Assembly (NCBI GenBank): GCA_024707145.1
Contig: JANQAI010000001.1
Coordinates: 126,501-190,500 of the forward strand
Length of the DNA stretch: 64,000 nt
From: Magnetospirillum sp.
Lineage (GTDB): Bacteria > Pseudomonadota > Alphaproteobacteria > Rhodospirillales > Magnetospirillaceae
Reading direction: 5' to 3'
The position numbers and the translations under genes are program-made. The notes beneath the pieces were generated by a model. It ran no database searches, was not told the origin of the DNA, and was given only the letters and a program-made list of their open reading frames with translations. This document shows, piece by piece, positions 9,119-18,359 of this stretch. Position 1 is the first letter of the stretch. Each line of letters starts with the position of its first letter.

Positions 9119-10183
9119 TCACAGGCGGCGGAAGACCGGGCTGCGGACCTTGCCGCCACCGGCATCGGCGGCCGTCAGGAACTTCTCGGTGTAGATGTCG
9201 CGCTCGAACAGGCGGCCCTGCATCAGCGTGCGCAGACAGGCTTCGATCATGGGCGGTGGGCCACACAGATAGGCCTTGTGGCCGGCGAAGCCGCCCGGGA
9301 AGACCCGCTGCAGCGCTTCGTGGACGAAGCCGGTTTCGCCCCGCCATTCGTCGCCGGGCCGCGGCTCCGACAGCACCGGGACGTAGCGCAGGTTGGGGTG
9401 GCGCGCCGCCAGGTCCTCGAAGCACGCCTGGTCGTAAAGGTCGCGGCGCGCCCGCACCCCGTGGATCAGGGTCATGGGTTCGGCGCAGCCCTCGGCCAGC
9501 AGGTCGAGGATCATGGATTTGGGGCTGGACAGGCCGGTGCCGCCGGCCAGGAAGATCATGGGCAGGGACGCCGACTTGCGCACGAAGAAGCGGCCGTAGG
9601 GTCCGGTGACCGTCACCCGGTCGCCCAGTTTGAGGGTGTCGTGAATGTGGCCGGTGGCGATGCCGCCGGGAACCCGGCGCACATGCAGCACCAGATGGTC
9701 GGCTTCGGCCGGCGGGTTGGCCAGCGAGAAGGCGCGCGAGCCGGTAATGCCCGGCAGAGTGAGGTTGACGTACTGGCCGGCCTGGAAGTCCATGCCACCG
9801 GTTTCCGGCCTGAGGTGGACGCCCTTGATGTCGTGGGTCAGGTCCTCCAGGCCGATGACGGAGCAGGGGAAGTCCTTGACGGCAAGACGGCGGGCGTCGG
9901 GGTCCTCGTCCAGGTCGGCCTCGATGGTGGCGTCGGACAGCAGCCTTGCCGTGCAGGCCAGGGTCTTGCCGTCGGCGCGCTCGAAATCCATCAGCGCGAA
10001 GCCCGAGGCGTCGGCATGGTCCACCTCGCCGTCGACCACCTCCACCTTGCAGGTGCCGCACAATCCGTGGCCGCAGGCGTGCGGCAGCCACACTCCGGCG
10101 CGCAGGCAGGCGTCGAGAATGGTCTGGTCGTCCTCGACGGCGACGGTCTCGCCGATGGGCTCGATGGTCAGACTGTGGGTCAT
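9119..10183 (-). CDS. dmpP: Phenol hydroxylase reductase component P5
   Basis: A 354-residue FAD/[2Fe-2S] reductase. The N-terminal ferredoxin domain has ligands C37, C42, C45 and C77 (ACGHGLCGTC, LACTA). Then comes an FNR-type module with the flavin-binding SRAFSLANPP and the NAD-binding FLAGGTGLSSPKSM. It passes electrons from NADH to the DmpLNO oxygenase. The start is ATG 10183 (MTHSLTIEP) with GGGAG upstream; a longer frame exists but lacks similarity. Length matches DmpP (about 353). Confidence 0.94.
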   Translation of the reverse strand: MTHSLTIEPIGETVAVEDDQTILDACLRAGVWLPHACGHGLCGTCKVEVVDGEVDHADASGFALMDFERADGKTLACTARLLSDATIEADLDEDPDARRLAVKDFPCSVIGLEDLTHDIKGVHLRPETGGMDFQAGQYVNLTLPGITGSRAFSLANPPAEADHLVLHVRRVPGGIATGHIHDTLKLGDRVTVTGPYGRFFVRKSASLPMIFLAGGTGLSSPKSMILDLLAEGCAEPMTLIHGVRARRDLYDQACFEDLAARHPNLRYVPVLSEPRPGDEWRGETGFVHEALQRVFPGGFAGHKAYLCGPPPMIEACLRTLMQGRLFERDIYTEKFLTAADAGGGKVRSPVFRRL

Positions 10184-10256
10184 GGTCGGCACTCCCTCGT
10201 CTTGTTCTTGCTTGGGGCGCCCCTCTTCCCCGGTGGGGAAGAGGGGGCTCGTCACG

Positions 10257-10625
10257 TCAGCTCCGGGAGTGGCAGTAGCCGTCCAGGCCCGGGGTCCAGA
10301 AGCGGATCAGGGACTTGTGCCCGACCCCGTTCTCGGCCAGCGACTTGGCCATGTCCGGCTGTACCGGCTTGCCGTCGATAGTCCAGGTGACCTGGGACCA
10401 GTCGATGCGGGCGAAGTCCGGATGGGCGCGGTAGTAGGTGCCGATGACGTCGGACACCAGCGCCTGGAACGGCATGGCCGGCGGCAGCGGGAACGCCAGG
10501 GCGGCGCAGAAGGACAGATGCTCCTCCCAGTGCACGTAGGACACGATGTTGCCGTGGAAGTTGTCCTGCCGGTCGCGGACGTCGATCTTCTCGGCGTAGT
10601 CTTTCTCAAGGGCGACGATCGCCAT
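10257..10625 (-). CDS. dmpO: Phenol hydroxylase component P4
   Basis: A 122-residue protein with the DmpO/TomA4 pattern: short N-terminus, FHGNIVSYVHWEEHLSF, then FPLPPAMPFQALVSDVIG and the C-terminal FWTPGLDGYCHSRS. It is the small gamma subunit of the oxygenase, stabilising the alpha2beta2 core. It lies between dmpN and dmpP as in all known operons of this type, with a GGAGGAAACC ribosome-binding site. Confidence 0.92.
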   Translation of the reverse strand: MAIVALEKDYAEKIDVRDRQDNFHGNIVSYVHWEEHLSFCAALAFPLPPAMPFQALVSDVIGTYYRAHPDFARIDWSQVTWTIDGKPVQPDMAKSLAENGVGHKSLIRFWTPGLDGYCHSRS

Positions 10626-10655
10626 GGTTTCCTCCGATTGCTTGCAGGGGAGCCG

Positions 10656-12173
10656 TCAGCCGGCCACTTGGCTGCGGGCGGCCATCCACTGGTTCCACAG
10701 GGCCTGGTCGGGCGAGCCGGCCTGATCCATGTTGTCGACGCCGCGGTTGAGGCGGTACCAGTCCAGCACCTCCTCCAGCGAGGCGCCGCCGCAATGGCCC
10801 TGGAAGATCTGGTGCACCGGCAGCCAGGCCTGGGCGTACTTCTCGGGCTCGTTGTCGAAGATGTCTTTGCAGCCGTCCGAGCAGGTGTGATAGCGCTCGC
10901 CGCGGAATTCCGAGCTGCGGAACGAGATCACGCCGGGATCGGTGTGCTCGGTGTAGACCATGGGGATCTGGCACACCGAGCAGAGCTGCGGCAGGGCGTT
11001 GTTGTAGAAGCGCTGGCCGTCCTTCTCCATCTCGCGCCACAGCTGGAAGCGGGGGCGGTAGTACTTGTCGAAAGTGGTCGGGTATTTCTCGGACAGCCAG
11101 TCCATCTCCTGTTCGCCGGGCAGCCAGGTGTGGAAGGCGGCGGCCTGGGTGTACTGGTAGAAGGTCGCCCAGTTCTGGTGCGAGATATGGTCCGCCTCGG
11201 CGGTGGCCACGTCGGCGTATTTGGGCACCCGCAGGCCGTAGCGGGCCAAATCCTGGAACAGCGAGCCGCCCGCCTCGGTGAAGTAGATCTCCCACGCCTC
11301 GCGCCAGGACATGATCTTCTTGGGCAGCATGTAGTCCATCATCATGGCCACCAGCCCGAGCACGCGGTGGCCGCGCCAGAACCACTTGTCCACCCATTTC
11401 TGCACGATCGGCAGGTTGTCGGGGTCCTGCTCCAGCAGGAACTTGATGACCTCGATGCCCAGCGTCATGTGGCGGCTTTCGTCCGACTGCGCCGAGAAGC
11501 CGAAGGTGACGGTGGCGAGGTCGCCGTTATAGGCGGCGCCCGACATGAACGGCACGAACAGCAGGTTGGTCAGCACGTACTCGAAGGCGAAGCCGATGGC
11601 GATGAAGTATTCGAACGGGCCGGCGGTGCGGGCGTCGTCGAAGAACGACTTGGGCACCGACAGGTACCACACGCGGTCGTGCATGTGGCGGAACTCGCTC
11701 AGGCCGTCGAAGAACTTGTTGTAATGGCTCAGCGTGTGGATCTGGGTCTGCACGTGGCGCAGTTCGTCCAGCGACTGCATCTGCGCGGCGATGCGCGGGC
11801 CGACGCCGGGCACGTGCCGGCCCACATGGGCGAAGCCTCGATGGGCCTGGTATTCCAGCGGCGACACGCCGGTGAGGAACAGCTTGACGGCGTTGACGTA
11901 GCGGGCGTCGGTCAGCCCCATCTGGCCGTTGTTCTGGGCGAAGCTGTCGAGCACGGCGTAGAGCTTGCGCTCCTTCTCCGCCTGGAACTTCCAATAGGCG
12001 TCCATGGTCAGGCGGAAGGGGTCCTCCCATTTGGACCAGTCGTGGATCTTGATCCCCTCGAACTCGGCGTAGGGATAGATCTTGCTGGCGGGCTGGTAGG
12101 TCGGGTTCCAGTCCAGGTCGCGGCTGAGCAGGGAATAGCGCTGCTTCAGCCCCAGTTTCTTGATCACGTTCAT
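10656..12173 (-). CDS. dmpN: Phenol hydroxylase alpha subunit P3, diiron oxygenase
   Basis: A 505-residue bacterial multicomponent monooxygenase alpha subunit. The carboxylate-bridged diiron ligands are visible as two ExxH motifs, ELRH (SLDELRHVQTQIH) and ESRH (SDESRHMTLG), about 100 residues apart, with intervening helix glutamates. It hydroxylates phenol to catechol using O2 and electrons from DmpP. The C-terminal YHS-like segment CSVCQIPMVYTEH with later CSDGC is typical of phenol hydroxylases. ATG 12173 begins MNVIKKLGLKQRY. Confidence 0.96.
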   Translation of the reverse strand: MNVIKKLGLKQRYSLLSRDLDWNPTYQPASKIYPYAEFEGIKIHDWSKWEDPFRLTMDAYWKFQAEKERKLYAVLDSFAQNNGQMGLTDARYVNAVKLFLTGVSPLEYQAHRGFAHVGRHVPGVGPRIAAQMQSLDELRHVQTQIHTLSHYNKFFDGLSEFRHMHDRVWYLSVPKSFFDDARTAGPFEYFIAIGFAFEYVLTNLLFVPFMSGAAYNGDLATVTFGFSAQSDESRHMTLGIEVIKFLLEQDPDNLPIVQKWVDKWFWRGHRVLGLVAMMMDYMLPKKIMSWREAWEIYFTEAGGSLFQDLARYGLRVPKYADVATAEADHISHQNWATFYQYTQAAAFHTWLPGEQEMDWLSEKYPTTFDKYYRPRFQLWREMEKDGQRFYNNALPQLCSVCQIPMVYTEHTDPGVISFRSSEFRGERYHTCSDGCKDIFDNEPEKYAQAWLPVHQIFQGHCGGASLEEVLDWYRLNRGVDNMDQAGSPDQALWNQWMAARSQVAG

Positions 12174-12192
12174 CGGGCGGTTCCTTTCGGTC

Positions 12193-12465
12193 TTAGCGCG
12201 ACCAGGAGAGGTTGAAGTAGTCGTCGTCCTCGTCGACGTTGCCGGCCATGGAGACCACCGACAGGTGCAGTTCCTGCGGGTCCCAGGAACGGCCGATGCG
12301 GCTTTCCACCGAGGCGCGGTTGATGGTCAGGCTGTCGTCGCGGTTGATCTTGACGATGCCGGGCAGGGAATGGACGACGGCGCCGGGGTTGTCCTCGACG
12401 ATGGCGTCGATGATCGGGCGGGCAGCGTCGGTGGTCTGCAGCGTGATGGAGACGATGCGGGGCAT
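12193..12465 (-). CDS. dmpM: Phenol hydroxylase effector (coupling) protein P2
   Basis: A 90-residue cofactor-less effector protein of the MmoB/DmpM family. It carries the typical EDNPGAVVHSLPGIVKI segment and a C-terminal acidic tail before FNLSWSR. It binds the oxygenase and is needed for turnover. It lies 19 nt from each neighbouring component gene. Confidence 0.93.
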   Translation of the reverse strand: MPRIVSITLQTTDAARPIIDAIVEDNPGAVVHSLPGIVKINRDDSLTINRASVESRIGRSWDPQELHLSVVSMAGNVDEDDDYFNLSWSR

Positions 12466-12484
12466 GGATGCTCTTCCTTCCCGA

Positions 12485-13485
12485 TCAGGCGGACAGGCCG
12501 AGGCCGGCGGCGCGCTGGCGCAGCTCGGCGGCGGTCTGGTCGATGGCGGTCCTGGCGGCGTCGGCGCCCAGCACCTTGGCGGCCAACGGGGCGAGGGCGG
12601 AGGCGGCGCGCCGACTCCAGGTGGCGAACCAGCCCTCGATCAGGGCCTTGTTCTCGGCCGATTCGGCGGCCGCGACCCTGATCACCGCATCCACCCAGCG
12701 GCTGTGCTCGGTGAACCACTCGGACATGAACTCGGTCAGCATGGACAGGCCGGCGGCGCCATGGGCCTGGCCGGCGGTCTCGAAGCGGCCGTAGACCAGC
12801 GGATAGAGCACGCCGTCGACGCACAGGTTCTGGGCGACGAACTGTTCGAACCAGTCGCCGATCACCAGGCTGTCCTCGACCATGCGGCGCACGCCCTGCC
12901 AGGCTTCGGCCTCCATCCAGTCGGCCTTGGCCCGTTCCAGCGAGGCGCCGGAATTGCCGTCCAGCATCAGGCCGATGCGGCCGATAACCTGGGCCATGGC
13001 CAGGTGGTCGCCGGCCGAGAACATGCTGGGCGCGGTGACGGCGGTGCCGAAGCCGCGGTCGCAGATGTCGGCGCAGTTCATGTTGGCGCCCCATTCCGCG
13101 TGCCGCAGCGGCAGCAGGTAGAAGGCCACGGTTTCCCGCCAGGCCGGATCCACCAGGGCCAGCAGGTTGCGCTTCTCGACGAAGTCGAAATTGTGCTCGG
13201 TGGCCTGGTACTGGGTGGCGCGGGCGATGTTGTAGGTGGCGTAGTAGTACTGGCGCGGGTCCTTGAGCGCGTACCAGTCCGCCATGCGGATGGCGGTGCG
13301 GCGCTCGTCGTAATGCCAGTAATCCGCCCCCACAGCGGCTTGTAATGGAAATTGTCGGTGGCCTGGACGTCGAGCGTCCCTTCCTCGTAGCGGCTTGCGG
13401 GCTTGTCGGCTCCCAGGCGGCGGGCGATATGGCCGAAGGTGTTGCGCCGTGGCTCCACCTTCATCGTCTTGATATCGATCGTCAC
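12485..13485 (-). CDS. dmpL: Phenol hydroxylase beta subunit P1, interrupted by a single-base deletion
   Basis: Two frames join to a full-length (about 333 residue) DmpL. The first reads VTIDIKTMKVEPRRNTFGHIARRLG up to NFHYKPLW; the second continues at ADYWHYDERRTAIRMADWY. The shift falls in a run of five C (13327-13331, five G in the gene); six G would restore the frame. DmpL is the beta subunit packing against DmpN. The GTG start at 13485 has GGAGG 5 nt upstream. A homopolymer miscall is the simplest explanation, because every other subunit is intact; a true lesion would disable the hydroxylase. Confidence 0.85.
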
Positions 13486-13553
13486 GTTATCCTCCATCCT
13501 CTCCTCTTGTCTTCTCCCGGCGGCGGGAGAGGCGGGTCGCCGGGCGCCGGGGC

Positions 13554-13811
13554 TTAATGCCCCTGCGGAATCCGGTGCCAGGACGGCTGGTGGTAGAGGC
13601 CGGGGGCCGAGGGCGCGCAGTGGCCGCCGGCCAGCAATCCGCGTTCGTCGTCGATGACGGCGTTCTCGCGTTCGCAGAATTCGGAAAATGCCGAAAACGG
13701 CATGATCAGTTCTATACAAAGGTCGGGATCGCCAACCATGTATTGGAATTCGACATAGCGTTCGCGCCTGATGCCCATGACGCGCACGAAAACGGGCATA
13801 GCTTGCGGCAT
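13554..13811 (-). CDS. dmpK: Phenol hydroxylase assembly component P0
   Basis: An 85-residue protein matching the DmpK/PhyA family: VRVMGIRRERYVEFQYMVGDPD, then ERENAVIDDERGLLAG and the C-terminal LYHQPSWHRIPQGH. DmpK is not part of the active enzyme but assists iron insertion into the oxygenase. It is the first gene behind the sigma-54 promoter at 13885-13899. The 68-nt gap to dmpL contains a GC-rich inverted repeat but no T-run. Confidence 0.9.
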   Translation of the reverse strand: MPQAMPVFVRVMGIRRERYVEFQYMVGDPDLCIELIMPFSAFSEFCERENAVIDDERGLLAGGHCAPSAPGLYHQPSWHRIPQGH

Positions 13812-13884
13812 GCTGTTTGTCCTAGACGTTGTCCCTGCCCACGTGGCGAGGATCTTTTTGCGTCCCCGCTCGATTTCATCATCA

Positions 13885-13899
13885 GCAAGGCATGTGCCA
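13885..13899 (-). promoter_or_regulatory. Sigma-54 (-24/-12) promoter of the dmpKLMNOP operon
   Basis: On the minus strand the sequence reads TGGCAC-ATGCC-TTGC, a near-perfect match to the sigma-54 consensus TGGCAC-N5-TTGC. Transcription should start near 13874, leaving a leader of about 60 nt before dmpK. The divergent regulator has the GAFTGA loop needed to contact sigma-54 polymerase. Confidence 0.93.
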
Positions 13900-14000
13900 T
13901 CTCGGCCATTGTGCGGCGCGAAGATACTTGTATGCGATTTGCCGCTTGGATTTTCGCGCGCGCCTCTGCTGTCGTTTGCCGCAATGCAGCACGGCGGGAC

Positions 14001-14016
14001 TTGATCAATTCATGAA
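14001..14016. promoter_or_regulatory. Upstream activator site 1 for the DmpR-like regulator
   Basis: TTGATCAATTCATGAA differs at three positions from the XylR/DmpR site TTGATCAATTGATCAA. Its centre is about 134 bp upstream of the predicted start of the dmpK operon, in the distance range known for Pu/Po promoters. Confidence 0.82.
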
Positions 14017-14044
14017 ACGGGGCGTGCCGCCGTCCGATGGGACA

Positions 14045-14058
14045 TGACCATTTCGTCA
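14045..14058. promoter_or_regulatory. Upstream activator site 2 for the DmpR-like regulator
   Basis: TGACCATTTCGTCA matches 10 of the 14 central bases of the XylR/DmpR palindrome. It lies 43 bp (about four helical turns) beyond site 1, so both sites face the same side of DNA. Weaker than site 1. Confidence 0.6.
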
Positions 14059-14183
14059 CTAGCAGGCCGTGCGACGCTCAATGTAGGGTGGATGCAAGGA
14101 AGACCAGCGGCCCGTCATCAATCCGCCCCAGAGCGGAAAAGGGCCGCGCTACAGGGGGCGCGGTCGCGCGCCGGAGACGGACA

Positions 14184-15942
14184 GTGAAGGAAACAGGTTC
14201 AACCGCTCGGCGTGGCCGGTCGGAAGGGCGGAACCGTCCCTTGATTCCGCCCGAGTCCAGGATCACCGGCGTCGCCGATGTGGGCGACCTGTCGTGCCGT
14301 CTGCGCTTCTGTCCCACCGACGGCCGTATCTGGCTGGACGACCAGCGCATGCTGCTGCTGCACCTGGGGGCGTTCGCCGACCTCCGCCGCGGCCTGGTGA
14401 CGGCGCTCGGCGTGCCGGCGGCGCGCGGGCTGCTCACCCGCATGGGCTATACCTCGGGCAGCAAGGATGCCGAGCTGGCGCTGAAGCTGCGGCCGGACGA
14501 TCCCATCCACAGCTTTTCCGCCGGCCCGCAATTGCACGCGCTGGAAGGCATCGTCCAGGTGGAGCGGGTGGCGCTGGACATGGACGCCGCCACCGGCCGT
14601 TTCTACGGCGAGTTCCTGTGGCACGCCTCGTCCGAGGTGGACGCCCATACCGCCGCCTTCGGGCTCAGCAGCGAGCCGGTGTGCTGGATGCAGATCGGCT
14701 ATGCCACCGGCTACACCAGCATGTTCATGGGCTTTCCCGTGCTGTTCCGCGAGGTGGAATGCCGGGGCACCGGCGCCCGTTCGTGCCGCATCGTCGGCAA
14801 GCCGGTGCATGAATGGGACGATCCCGCGCCCGACATGGTCTATTTCCAGCCCGACGGCGTGAACGGCCTGGTGGCGCGCGAGTGCCGCGCCGGCGAGGCC
14901 ACGGTGGCGGCGGAGGCGCCGGAGCCGTCCTCGCGCCTGGTCGGTGTCTCGTCCGGCTTCAAGAATGCCTACCAACTGCTGCAGCGGGTGGCGCGCACCA
15001 ACGCCACCGTGCTGTTCCTGGGCGAGACCGGGGTGGGCAAGGAAATGTTCGCCCGCACCCTGCACGAGGCTCAGCGACCGCGCCGGCGGCCCGTTCGTCG
15101 CCATCAATTGCAGCGCCATCCCGGAAAACCTGATCGAGGCCGAGCTGTTCGGGGTCGAGCGCGGCGCCTTCACCGGCGCGGTGGCGTCGCGGCCCGGCCG
15201 CTTCGAGCGCGCCCATGGCGGCACCATCTTCCTGGACGAGATCGGCAACCTCAATCTGGCCGCCCAGGGCAAGCTGCTGCGCGTGTTGCAGGAACGGGAA
15301 TTCGAGCCGGTGGGCGGCGTCGCCCCCCGCCAGGTGGACGTGCGGGTGATCGCCGCCACCAATGTGGATCTGCGCGAGGAGATGCGGGCCAACCGCTTCC
15401 GCGAGGACCTGTTCTTCCGCCTGAACGTCTTCCCGGTGCGCATCCCGCCGCTGCGCGAACGGCGCGAGGACATCCCGCCGCTGGTGCGCCATTTCCTTCT
15501 CAAGTACGGCGCCCGCTACGGCAAGGCGGTCGGCCGGCTCAGCGAGCGGGCGCTGGACTGCCTGCTGGATTACGGCTTCCCAGGCAACGTGCGCGAGTTG
15601 GAGAACATCATCGAGCGGGCGGTGATCATGGCCCCCGAGGATGGCGGCGCCATCGACGTCGCCCACCTGTTCGTCCACGGCGAGGAGGTGGATTCGCCGT
15701 TCCTCGGGGTGGGTGGGGACGGGGCGCTGGTGGTGGACGGCCGCCAGGGCCGCGCCGACGGCATGGTCGCCGATGCGGTGGTGGACGAAATCCTGTCGCG
15801 CGAGGTGCCGCTGGAGGTGCTGGAGGACCTGCTGATCGACGCGGCGGTCCGGCGTACCAACGGCAATCTGTCGGAAGCGGCGCGGCGGCTGGGCCTGACC
15901 CGGCCGCAACTGGCCTATCGCTACCGCAAGGGACGGGAGTGA
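14184..15942 (+). CDS. dmpR: DmpR/MopR-like sigma-54-dependent phenol sensor, with a single-base insertion
   Basis: Full length is about 585 residues after correcting one frame. The N-terminal XylR_N/V4R sensor domain keeps the zinc-site residues known from MopR (Cys in [12 protein letters not shown], Glu and Cys in REVEC, Cys in SCRI). Then come the AAA+ domain with Walker A GETGVGKE, the sigma-54-contacting GAFTGA, and a C-terminal Fis-type helix ([18 protein letters not shown]). At 15066-15071 CACGAGGCTCAGC breaks the frame; CACGAGCTCAGC gives the canonical [16 protein letters not shown]. The GTG start at 14184 has GGAG 7 nt before it. Phenol binding should activate the promoter at 13885. 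Confidence 0.88.
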
Positions 15943-16640
15943 TCGCCCGACTGGCCGAACCAGCTGCCGTCGCGGATGCCCTCGGCGGCGATGGTGGCGG
16001 TACGCTGGATGTGGTCCGCCAGCAGCCGCTCCGCACGGTCGGCGTCGCGCGCCAGGGCGGCTTCGTGCAGGGCCCGGTGTTCGCCGGCCACGTCGCGCAG
16101 GCTGTGGGGGCGGGCGGTGGACAGGCGGCGGTAGCGCTCGTGTTGCAGGTATAGCTGGCCGGCGAAGTGGAGCAGCCGCCGGGCCGGGCAGGCTGCGGTC
16201 AGGGCCTGGTGGAAGATGCGGTTGGCGTCCTCCCATCCCGGCGGCGGCGCGCCTTGGGCCAGCAGGGGATCCAGCTCGGCCAGTTGGGCGTAGGCCGTGC
16301 GGATGCCGTCTTCCCAGGCCGCGTTGCCGGCGCCGATGGCGGCGCGCAGGGCTGCCCCCTCGATGAGGATGCGGGTGGAGGTGAGGTCCTCCAGATCGGC
16401 CAGCGACACCGGCGCCACCCGCAACGCCTGATCGCCGGCGGGCACCGCCAAGCCGGCGAGCGACAGGCGGGCCAGCGCCTCGGTCCATTCCGAGGCGGCC
16501 ATCTGGTAGCGGGCGCTCAGCATGCGCAGCTCGACCCGCGTGCCCGGGGCCAGCCGGCCGGACAGGATCTGGTTTTCGATCCACTCGGCCGCGCTTTGCG
16601 GCGATGCGTCGTCGAAGTCGAAGGAATCGGCGATTTCCAT
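15921..16640 (-). CDS. GntR-family regulator, FCD subfamily, divergent HTH
   Basis: About 239 residues from ATG 16640 (MEIADSFDF). The N-terminal winged helix ([27 protein letters not shown]) is followed by an FCD-like helical domain ([13 protein letters not shown], then [15 protein letters not shown] and [12 protein letters not shown]). The recognition helix reads [17 protein letters not shown], where the usual VRE is WTE, so DNA specificity may differ from the paralogue at 809. Its last 22 bp overlap the end of the dmpR-like gene, in convergent orientation. A longer frame to 16736 exists but enters a repeat element. No clear ribosome-binding site was seen. Confidence 0.78.
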   Translation of the reverse strand: MEIADSFDFDDASPQSAAEWIENQILSGRLAPGTRVELRMLSARYQMAASEWTEALARLSLAGLAVPAGDQALRVAPVSLADLEDLTSTRILIEGAALRAAIGAGNAAWEDGIRTAYAQLAELDPLLAQGAPPPGWEDANRIFHQALTAACPARRLLHFAGQLYLQHERYRRLSTARPHSLRDVAGEHRALHEAALARDADRAERLLADHIQRTATIAAEGIRDGSWFGQSGDHSRPLR

Positions 16641-16690
16641 GGGGCGCAGCCTAGAGTTTGCGAGGTTCTGATGGAGGCGCTCTCCTTCAT

Positions 16691-16750
16691 CGTCATGGCC
16701 GGGCTTGACCCGGCCATCCATGGACCCTCGGGTCAAGCCCGAGGGTGACG
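16691..16750. repeat. Intergenic palindromic repeat with two hairpins
   Basis: The 60-bp element is bounded by CGTCA and TGACG and holds two hairpins, GGCCGGG-CTTGA-CCCGGCC and CCCTCGGG-TCAAG-CCCGAGGG, whose loops are complementary. It resembles the REP/BIME-like palindromes common between genes in alphaproteobacteria. Related pieces are at 26864 and 57232. Confidence 0.75.
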
Positions 16751-16821
16751 GTAGGAAGAAAGCGATTCTGCCAGAACCGGATAAACCCTAGCAGAAACCC
16801 GCACCACCGCCCAGGCGGCGA

Positions 16822-16844
16822 TAAAAACGATATTTCTGTTGAGC
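16822..16844 (+). promoter_or_regulatory. Palindromic operator copy 4 with -35-like box
   Basis: TAAAA-ACGA-TATTT at 16822-16835 is followed after 3 nt by TTGAGC (16839-16844). It lies 54 bp before the ABM-domain gene and probably controls the plus-strand transport operon. Confidence 0.48.
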
Positions 16845-16897
16845 GGCGAATCGGGCTCGGGCATGGTGGCGGGGCTGCGATCAAAAGGAGTGCCGCC

Positions 16898-17455
16898 TTG
16901 GCCGAAACCATCGCCGATCCGCCCGTCACCATCATGGTGTCGCGCGACGTAAGCCCCGCCAACCGCGATCTGTTCGAGGCGGCCATGCGCGAGCTGACCG
17001 ACCGCTCCCTGGGCTATGCCGGCCATCTGGGCGTCACCGTGTTCCGCCCGGCGGCGGGCGAGGCCGCCTATCGCATCCTGTTCAAGTTCGACAGCCAGAC
17101 CAATTACGAGTCCTGGCGCGCCAGTCCCGAGGTGGCCGGCCTGATCGCCAAGGTGGACGGCCTGACCGAGGAAAAGGCCAGCGTCGCCGTCCTCAACGGC
17201 CTGGAATCCTGGTTCACCCTGCCCGGAATCACGCCGAAGCCGCCGCCCCGGCCGAAGATGGCGCTGGTGACCTGGGCGGCGCTGTTCCCCCTGGTGTCGC
17301 TGCTGCTGACGGTGTTGCAGCCGGTACTCAGCCGGGTGCCGTTCCTGGTCGGCACGCTCATCGTCACCGGTCTGGTCACCGTGCTGATGACCTATGTGGT
17401 CATGCCCCGCCTGACGCGGCTGCTGGCGCGCTGGCTGTTCGCCCGCCGGGGCTGA
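16898..17455 (+). CDS. ABM-domain membrane protein (COG3224-like)
   Basis: About 185 residues. Residues 1-110 look like an antibiotic-biosynthesis-monooxygenase ferredoxin-like fold (VTIMVSRDVSPANRDLFEAAM, then GVTVFRPAAGEAAYRILFKFD). The second half has the PPPRPKMALVTWAALFPLV segment and two transmembrane helices ending in LMTYVVMPRLTRLLARWLF, the signature of COG3224. The TTG start at 16898 is chosen because AAGGAG lies 7 nt before it; upstream extension runs into the repeat element. Function of this family is unknown. It is the first gene after operator copy 4 and is followed 12 nt later by the AEC permease. Confidence 0.75.
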   Translation: MAETIADPPVTIMVSRDVSPANRDLFEAAMRELTDRSLGYAGHLGVTVFRPAAGEAAYRILFKFDSQTNYESWRASPEVAGLIAKVDGLTEEKASVAVLNGLESWFTLPGITPKPPPRPKMALVTWAALFPLVSLLLTVLQPVLSRVPFLVGTLIVTGLVTVLMTYVVMPRLTRLLARWLFARRG

Positions 17456-17467
17456 GGCGCGGCGGGG

Positions 17468-18359
17468 ATGGCGGCGGCGGACCTCATCGCCCATCTGGCC
17501 GGCGTGGTGGCGCCGGTCTTCCTGGTTTCGGCCGTGGGCTACGCCTGGGCGCGGCTGGGCCGGCCCTTCGACCAGGCCTTCGTCACCAACGTCGTCACCC
17601 TGGTGGGCGCCCCGTGCCTGGTCTTCGCCACCCTGGTCAAGGTACGCCTGTCGGCCGGGGAGATGGCGGTGATGGGCGGCGCCACCGCCGCCTGCCTGCT
17701 GCTGTTCGCCGTGGTTGGCGCGGCGGCGTTGCGCCTGGCCCGGCTGAAGCAGCGCGTCTACCTGCCGTCGCTGGTGTTTCCCAATATCGGCAACATGGGG
17801 CTGCCGGTCTGCCTGTTCGCTTTCGGCGAGCACGGCCTGGGGCTGGCGATGATCTATTTCACCGTCTGCACGCTGCTGCAGTTCTGCTTCGGCCCCGCCA
17901 TCGCGGCGGGCCGGCTGCGGCTGGACCTGGTGGCGCGCACGCCGTTCCTCTATGCGGCGGTGCTGGCGCTGGGCGTGGGCGGGGCCGGCGTCGAGCCGCC
18001 GGAGTGGCTGATGCGCACCGTGGAACTGGTCGGGGACGTCACCATCCCGCTGATGCTGATGGCCCTGGGAGCGGCGCTGGCCCAGTTCCGCGTCGGCGGA
18101 TGGGGGCGGCAGCTGGTGCTCTCGGCCGGCCGCCTGCTGCTCGGCGCCGCCGGCGGCTGGGTGGTCGCCGTGGCGCTGGGCCTCGACGGCGCCGCCCGTG
18201 GCGTGCTGGTGATCCAGAGCGCCATGCCGGTGGCCGTGTTCAACTATCTGTTCGCCTCGCTCTATGGCGAACAGCCCGAGGAAAGTGGCCGGTCTGGTGC
18301 TGCTGTCCACCACCTTGTCGTTCCTTAGCCTGCCACTGCTCGTCGCTTTGGTTGCTTAA
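17468..18359 (+). CDS. AEC-family permease, with a single-base insertion near the C-terminus
   Basis: A roughly 296-residue auxin-efflux-carrier-family protein with about ten transmembrane helices, including the conserved VTLVGAPCLVFATLV, FPNIGNMGLPVC and IQSAMPVAVFNYLFASLYG segments. This family exports or imports small organic anions. At 18282-18284 an extra A (GAGGAAAGTGG) shifts the frame; without it the last helix reads VAGLVLLSTTLSFLSLPLLVALVA and stops at 18359. That stop codon overlaps operator copy 5. Context suggests transport of an aromatic or organic acid. Substrate is not shown by sequence. Confidence 0.78.
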
